Shown here: one piece after another, positions 5,788 to 9,123 of the stretch
Position numbering within the stretch: position 1 is the first letter of the stretch
Layout of the letters: every line of letters starts with the position of its first letter
Assembly: GCA_030840415.1 (NCBI GenBank)
Contig: JAVEEO010000006.1
Span: 1-9,123 of the forward strand
Reading direction: 5' to 3'
Origin: Pseudonocardiales bacterium
Lineage (GTDB): Bacteria > Actinomycetota > Actinomycetes > Mycobacteriales > Jatrophihabitantaceae
DNA length: 9,123 nt
Notes under the pieces: generated by a model
The model's input: the letters and a program-made list of their open reading frames with translations, nothing else
Databases searched by the model: none
Told to the model about the DNA's origin: nothing
Position numbers and translations under genes: made by a program

Positions 5788-7187
5788 GCAACCACGTCGG
5801 CGATCAGGTCCGCACCGTCGTTGCCGATGACCACCGCCCGCACCAGCAGGCCAGGACGCAGCTCGGCCAGCGCCCCGGTGAGCCGCACGCCGCCATCGGT
5901 CTCGGGAGCCTGGTGGGCGGCCCGGCCGGTCAGCTCGCCGTCCTCGGCCGCCTCGATCAGCACCTCGACCGTCTCGCCGAGCCGGTCCTCGGCGCGCTGG
6001 TCGATCAGCTCGTTGACCAGGGTCGAAACCCGCTCGACCCGGGCCGCGATCACCTCCGGATCGAGCTTGCCGTCGAACTGCTCGGCCTCGGTGCCGTCCT
6101 CGTCTGAGTAGCCGAACACCCCGACCACGTCCAGCCGGGCCAGGGTCAGGAACCGCTCCAGCTCGGCGAGCTCGGCCTCGGTCTCGCCCGGAAAGCCGAT
6201 GATGACGTTGCTGCGGGCACCGGCCGCGGGGGCCAGCGCGCGAGCCTGGTCGAGCAGGGCGAGGAAGGACTCGGTGGAACCGAACCGCTTCATCCGGCGC
6301 AGCAGCTGTGGAGCGGCGTGCTGGAAGGACAGGTCGAAGTAGGGCAACACCCCGGGTGTGCTCGCGATCGCCTGCAGCAGCGACGGGCGGAGCTCGGCCG
6401 GCTGCAGGTAGGACACCCGGACCCACTCGATGCCCTCGACTGCGGCCAGTTCGGGCAGCAGCGCCTCCAGCGCCCGCAGGTCGCCGAGGTCCTTGCCGTA
6501 GGAGGTGGAGTTCTCGCTGACCAGCACCAGCTCCCGGACACCCTGTTCAGCCAGCCAGCGGGCCTCGGCCAGGATCTCGGCGGGGGCGCGCGAGACGAAC
6601 GCGCCGCGGAAGGACGGGATGGCGCAGAAGGTGCACCGCCGGTCACAGCCGGAGGCCAGCTTGAGGTAGCCGACCGGGCTGTCGGTCAGCCGGGCCCGGG
6701 GCGCCGTCGGGCCCCACCGGTGGCCGGGCACCGCGACTTCGGCGACCGCCGACGGGCGCTGGGTGGGACTGATCGGCAGCAGGGTGCGCCGGTCGCTCGG
6801 CATGTGCGGCGCGATCGGCCGGCCGGCCAGCACGTCGTCCAGCCGGGCGTCGATGCTGGCATAGGAGTCGAAGCCCAGGATCGCGTCGGCCTCGACCAGG
6901 GCGTCGGCCAACTGGTCGCCGTAGCGCTCGGCCAGGCACCCGACGGCAACCACCTTGCGCCCGCCCTCGGCCGCCGCCAGCACGGTGTCGATCGAGTCCT
7001 TCTTGGCCGAGTCGATGAACCCGCAGGTGTTGACCACCACCACGTCGGCGTCGTCGGAATCGGTCAGCCGCCAGCCGCGGGCGGCCAGGGTGCCGGCCAG
7101 TTCCTCCGAGTCGACCTCGTTGCGGGCACAGCCGAGCGTGACGATGGCGACGTTGCCGGTCTGCGCTGCGGGACGCGGTAGGGACAC
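5772..7187 (-). CDS. rimO: Ribosomal protein S12 methylthiotransferase RimO
   Basis: Radical SAM enzyme that methylthiolates the conserved aspartate of ribosomal protein S12. The 471 residues show the three-domain layout of the methylthiotransferase family. The N-terminal UPF0004 domain has cluster ligands Cys20 ([13 protein letters not shown]), Cys55 (NTCGFI) and Cys84 (VGCLAERY). The radical SAM core has CDRRCTFC (Cys181, Cys185, Cys188) and IPSFRG. A TRAM domain fills the last ~65 residues. The [16 protein letters not shown] and [10 protein letters not shown] segments favour RimO over MiaB. The start is GTG at 7187; there is no ribosome binding site, but TAGCCT sits at -12 to -7, so translation from a leaderless mRNA is likely. 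It is divergent from argA and upstream of pgsA. Confidence 0.95.
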   Translation of the reverse strand: MSLPRPAAQTGNVAIVTLGCARNEVDSEELAGTLAARGWRLTDSDDADVVVVNTCGFIDSAKKDSIDTVLAAAEGGRKVVAVGCLAERYGDQLADALVEADAILGFDSYASIDARLDDVLAGRPIAPHMPSDRRTLLPISPTQRPSAVAEVAVPGHRWGPTAPRARLTDSPVGYLKLASGCDRRCTFCAIPSFRGAFVSRAPAEILAEARWLAEQGVRELVLVSENSTSYGKDLGDLRALEALLPELAAVEGIEWVRVSYLQPAELRPSLLQAIASTPGVLPYFDLSFQHAAPQLLRRMKRFGSTESFLALLDQARALAPAAGARSNVIIGFPGETEAELAELERFLTLARLDVVGVFGYSDEDGTEAEQFDGKLDPEVIAARVERVSTLVNELIDQRAEDRLGETVEVLIEAAEDGELTGRAAHQAPETDGGVRLTGALAELRPGLLVRAVVIGNDGADLIADVVAGSAR

Positions 7188-7193
7188 ATCAGC

Positions 7194-7199
7194 AGGCTA
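7194..7199 (-). promoter_or_regulatory. Candidate -10 for leaderless rimO transcript
   Basis: The minus strand reads TAGCCT at -12 to -7 from the rimO GTG (7187), a TANNNT match at the leaderless spacing. The intervening GCTGAT has no Shine-Dalgarno. No good -35 is visible. The 101-bp rimO-argA gap also contains CCGGTAC (7207-7213) inverted against GTACCGG (7241-7247). Confidence 0.5.
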
Positions 7200-7276
7200 C
7201 CCGGGGCCGGTACCGCCCTCGCCCGCTCCGGCCGGCCGCCGTACCGGTTGGGGTCCCGGCCGGCAGTCCGGATGGG

Positions 7277-7282
7277 TATCGT
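7277..7282 (+). promoter_or_regulatory. Candidate -10 for leaderless argA transcript
   Basis: TATCGT lies at -12 to -7 from the argA ATG (7289), again TANNNT at the leaderless spacing, and no ribosome binding site precedes the ATG. The upstream TTGGGG (7248-7253) is too far away (23 bp) for a usual -35. Confidence 0.5.
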
Positions 7283-7288
7283 GCGGCT

Positions 7289-7948
7289 ATGCCTGAGGTC
7301 AGCCCGCCCAGTCCGGCCGGGCCGGTGGTGATCAGGCGGGCCCGCACCAGCGACATCGCCGCCATCAAGGCCCTGGTGGACACCTATACCGGCCAGCGGA
7401 TGTTGCTGGCCAAGGACACCGTGACGCTGTACGAGTCCGTCCAGGAGTTCCGGGTGGCCGAACTCGGCAGCACGGTGGCCGGCTGCGGCGCGGTGCACGT
7501 GCTGTGGGAGGACCTCGGTGAGATCCGGACGCTGGCGGTGTCGCCGGAGCGCCGCGGCCACGGGATCGGCGACCTGCTGCTGGACGAACTGGTGGCCGGC
7601 GCCCGGGAACTGGGCCTGCGGCGGCTGTTCGCGCTGACCTTCCAGACCCGGTTCTTCGCCCGGCACGGCTTCACCGAGATCCACGGAACCCCGGTGGACC
7701 CCGAGGTGTACTCGCAACTGCGCCGCTCCTACGACGCCGGGATCGCGGAGTTCCTCGACCTGGAATACGTCAAGCCGAACACCCTGGGCAACTCCCGGAT
7801 GCTGCTCACGCTCGACGGGCCGCCTGCTGAGGACCGCCGGCGGGCGATGGGCAACGGAGACCGCCGACGCGAAGCGGTCAGCGGGCTCCGGCCTGCCAAC
7901 CATCACGTTGAGGTTGATGCTTCCCGCGCGCCTCACCAGTCACAGTAG
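7289..7948 (+). CDS. argA: GNAT-family amino-acid N-acetyltransferase (N-acetylglutamate synthase)
   Basis: Acetylates glutamate from acetyl-CoA, the first step of arginine biosynthesis, by analogy with Mycobacterium tuberculosis Rv2747. A GNAT fold covers residues ~14-175: VVIRRARTSDIAAIKALVD at the N-terminus, GCGAVHVLWEDLGEIRTLAV (66-84), the acetyl-CoA loop RRGHGIGDLL (88-97), FFARHGFTEIHGTPV (122-136) and FLDLEYVKPNTLGNSRMLL. These segments match the short actinobacterial ArgA, which lacks an amino-acid-kinase domain. The protein is 219 residues, longer than the ~175 I expect; the last ~44 residues (from DGPPAEDRRRA) are Arg-rich and unlike the family. It lies between rimO (divergent) and ftsK, as in Mycobacterium. 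Confidence 0.9.
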   Translation: MPEVSPPSPAGPVVIRRARTSDIAAIKALVDTYTGQRMLLAKDTVTLYESVQEFRVAELGSTVAGCGAVHVLWEDLGEIRTLAVSPERRGHGIGDLLLDELVAGARELGLRRLFALTFQTRFFARHGFTEIHGTPVDPEVYSQLRRSYDAGIAEFLDLEYVKPNTLGNSRMLLTLDGPPAEDRRRAMGNGDRRREAVSGLRPANHHVEVDASRAPHQSQ

Positions 7949-7983
7949 CTAACACCTATACCGTCAGCTGCGGTTACGTAGAC

Positions 7984-7990
7984 GGAGGTG
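7984..7990 (+). promoter_or_regulatory. Strong ribosome binding site for the 51-codon gene
   Basis: GGAGGTG is a near-ideal Shine-Dalgarno, 7 nt before the ATG at 7998. It is the best ribosome binding site in the window and decides the start of the small gene. Confidence 0.75.
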
Positions 7991-7997
7991 TTGATCC

Positions 7998-8153
7998 ATG
8001 ACCGGATTTCAGTTGACCCGACCGGGGACTGCGAGCTGGACGCTGCCGGCCCGCGAGGCGGTCGGCTCCGGCCGGCACGCCTCGAACCTGCGCGCCAGGT
8101 TGACGCTGCGCCGGATGTTCTACCTGGCCCGGCACGTCAGGCGCGGCTGGTAA
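7998..8153 (+). CDS. Small, strongly basic protein of 51 residues, function unknown
   Basis: I do not recognise this protein. It begins MTGFQLTRPGTASWTLPARE and ends LARHVRRGW. Evidence that it is real: a near-perfect Shine-Dalgarno 7 nt upstream; 47 of 51 codons end in G or C, with all four exceptions among the first eleven codons; and a hairpin typical of a terminator just after the TAA. The product has ten Arg, two His, no Lys or Cys, and a single acidic residue (Glu20). The C-terminal half is likely an Arg-rich amphipathic helix, suggesting nucleic-acid, ribosome or membrane binding. It starts 49 bp after argA and may be co-transcribed. No transmembrane segment or signal peptide is visible. 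Confidence 0.72.
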   Translation: MTGFQLTRPGTASWTLPAREAVGSGRHASNLRARLTLRRMFYLARHVRRGW

Positions 8154-8173
8154 GCAGCCGCCGACAGTCCCCC

Positions 8174-8208
8174 GAAGGCCTTGACCACAGCCTGTGGTCA
8201 AGGCCTTC
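8174..8208. terminator. Perfect 16-bp-stem hairpin, bidirectional terminator
   Basis: GAAGGCCTTGACCACA (8174-8189) and its exact complement (8193-8208) enclose a 3-nt loop, GCC. It lies 20 bp past the small gene and 87 bp past the ftsK stop, so it can end both convergent transcripts. No T-run follows on either strand, which is common for actinobacterial terminators. Confidence 0.85.
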
Positions 8209-8253
8209 CGCTGTATCGGGTCCGAGCGCCCGCGAGCGGGGCAGAATCGGCGC

Positions 8254-8300
8254 CTGGTGTCGTCAGAGTCTGGTGTCGTCAGGGTCTCGTGTCGGTCAGA
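8254..8300. repeat. 16-bp x ~3 tandem repeat over the ftsK stop codon
   Basis: Units CTGGTGTCGTCAGAGT (8254-8269) and CTGGTGTCGTCAGGGT (8270-8285) are followed by a diverged copy, CTCGTGTCGGTCAGA, covering the ftsK TGA (8296-8298). On the ftsK strand each unit carries a TGA; the third TGA is in frame with the ftsK stop. Confidence 0.8.
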
Positions 8301-9123
8301 ACGGCGCCGGCTCGTCCCCGTCGTCGTCAGGCTCGTCGTCGACCAGGTCGTCGGCGGTGCCGCCGTTGCGCAGGGTGTAGATCAGCCCGGCCAGCTCGTC
8401 GGGCTTGACCAGCACGTCGCGTGCCTTGGAACCCTCCGACGGTCCCACGATCGAGCGGGACTCCATCAGGTCCATCAACCGGCCGGCCTTGGCAAAGCCG
8501 ACCCGCAGCTTGCGCTGCAGCATCGAGGTCGAGCCGAACTGGGTGGAGACCACCAGTTCGACGGCCTGCAGGAACACGTCCATGTCGTCGCCGATGTCGG
8601 AGTCGATTTCCTTGGCGGCGGCAACCGGGGCGGTGACGTCCTCGCGGTAGCTCGGCTGCAGTTGGGCCTTGCAGTGCGTCACGATCGCGTTGATCTCGGA
8701 ATCGGTGACGTAGGCGCCCTGGATCCGGGCGGGCTTGGACGCCCCCATCGGCAGGAACAGCCCATCACCCTTGCCGAGCAGCTTCTCCGCGCCCGGCTGG
8801 TCCAGGATGACCCGCGAGTCGGTCACCGACGACGTCTTGAAACCCAGCCGGGACGGCACGTTGGCCTTGATCAGCCCGGTCACCACGTCGACCGACGGGC
8901 GCTGGGTGGCGATCACCAGGTGGATGCCGGCCGCCCGGGCCAGCTGGGTGATCCGCACTACCGCGTCCTCCACGTCGCGCGGGGCCACCATCATCAGGTC
9001 GGCGAGCTCGTCGACGATCACCAGCAGGTACGGGTAGACGGTGTAGACCCGCTCGCTGCCGGGCGGAGCCACCAGCTCGCCGTGGCGCACCTTGCGGTTG
9101 AAGTCGTCGATGTGCCGGACGCC
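8296..9123 (-). CDS. ftsK: FtsK/SpoIIIE-type DNA translocase, C-terminal part (N-terminus outside window)
   Basis: Septum-anchored motor that pumps chromosomal DNA between daughter cells. Only the last 275 residues are present; the frame is open to the right edge, with the family segment [15 protein letters not shown] at the border. The Walker B strand is [14 protein letters not shown], followed by the conserved [20 protein letters not shown] and [10 protein letters not shown] segments and the GKGDGLFLP turn. The Walker A loop is upstream, out of view. A winged-helix gamma domain for orientation-sequence binding follows ([35 protein letters not shown]). The acidic C-terminus ([18 protein letters not shown]) is typical of actinobacterial FtsK. 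It converges on the small gene. Confidence 0.96.
   Translation of the reverse strand, partial: GVRHIDDFNRKVRHGELVAPPGSERVYTVYPYLLVIVDELADLMMVAPRDVEDAVVRITQLARAAGIHLVIATQRPSVDVVTGLIKANVPSRLGFKTSSVTDSRVILDQPGAEKLLGKGDGLFLPMGASKPARIQGAYVTDSEINAIVTHCKAQLQPSYREDVTAPVAAAKEIDSDIGDDMDVFLQAVELVVSTQFGSTSMLQRKLRVGFAKAGRLMDLMESRSIVGPSEGSKARDVLVKPDELAGLIYTLRNGGTADDLVDDEPDDDGDEPAPF

Noticed and set aside
5163..6107. Plus-strand open frame opposite pgsA and the end of rimO
   Set aside because: Ser/Arg/Pro-rich high-GC shadow crossing two real genes.
6318..7181. Plus-strand open frame opposite rimO
   Set aside because: Shadow of rimO, which has all six cluster cysteines; no family similarity in the antisense product.
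7064..7936. Minus-strand open frame crossing argA and the rimO start
   Set aside because: Runs through a divergent promoter region and is antisense to argA; no recognisable domain.
7905..7980. Promoter for the small gene in the less GC-rich spacer
   Set aside because: TTGATG (7914-7919) and TATACC (7957-7962) are not at a usable spacing; no convincing pair.
1..9123. Horizontally acquired or defence island
   Set aside because: All recognised genes are conserved actinobacterial core genes with uniform base composition; no mobility genes.

Overview
The window comes from a very GC-rich actinobacterium. Third codon positions are almost all G or C, GTG starts are used, and the gene content and order (lhr-nei, pspA, clgR, cinA, pgsA, rimO, argA, ftsK) are those of the chromosomal core of Actinomycetota. 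The order ftsK / argA / pgsA / clgR / pspA is also the one I recall for Mycobacterium (Rv2748c to Rv2744c), and lhr-nei matches Rv3296-Rv3297. Genus cannot be fixed from the sequence. Nothing looks like a recent mobile insertion: no transposase, integrase, tRNA or rRNA is visible.

Layout. Positions 1-1987 (+) carry the 3' part of the Lhr helicase gene and, 5 bp later, nei, a DNA-repair pair. They converge on a minus-strand block at 2092-5102: pspA, a TetR-family regulator, clgR and cinA, with pgsA overlapping cinA by 4 bp and rimO upstream of it (to 7187). rimO is divergent from argA (7289-7948, +). After argA comes an unlisted-looking small gene of 51 codons (7998-8153) with a strong ribosome binding site, then a perfect 16-bp-stem hairpin, then the 3' end of ftsK (minus, running off the right edge).

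How the genes relate. clgR and pspA are the regulator and effector of an actinobacterial envelope-stress (Psp) module, here separated by a TetR gene and lacking visible PspM/PspN partner genes downstream. pgsA (phospholipid synthesis) and cinA/pncC (NMN deamidation) look translationally coupled. rimO, argA and ftsK are housekeeping genes (ribosome modification, arginine biosynthesis, chromosome segregation).

The least ordinary signals are not in the known genes. (1) Seven contiguous 18-bp units at the clgR 3' end repeat, in frame, the last residues of ClgR together with its stop codon. (2) Short direct or tandem repeats of different sequence occur at the 3' ends of several other genes (nei, pspA, rimO, ftsK, weakly tetR). 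(3) Three genes (tetR, rimO, argA) have a TANNNT hexamer at exactly -12 to -7 from the start codon, the geometry of leaderless transcripts. (4) The 51-codon gene between argA and ftsK.
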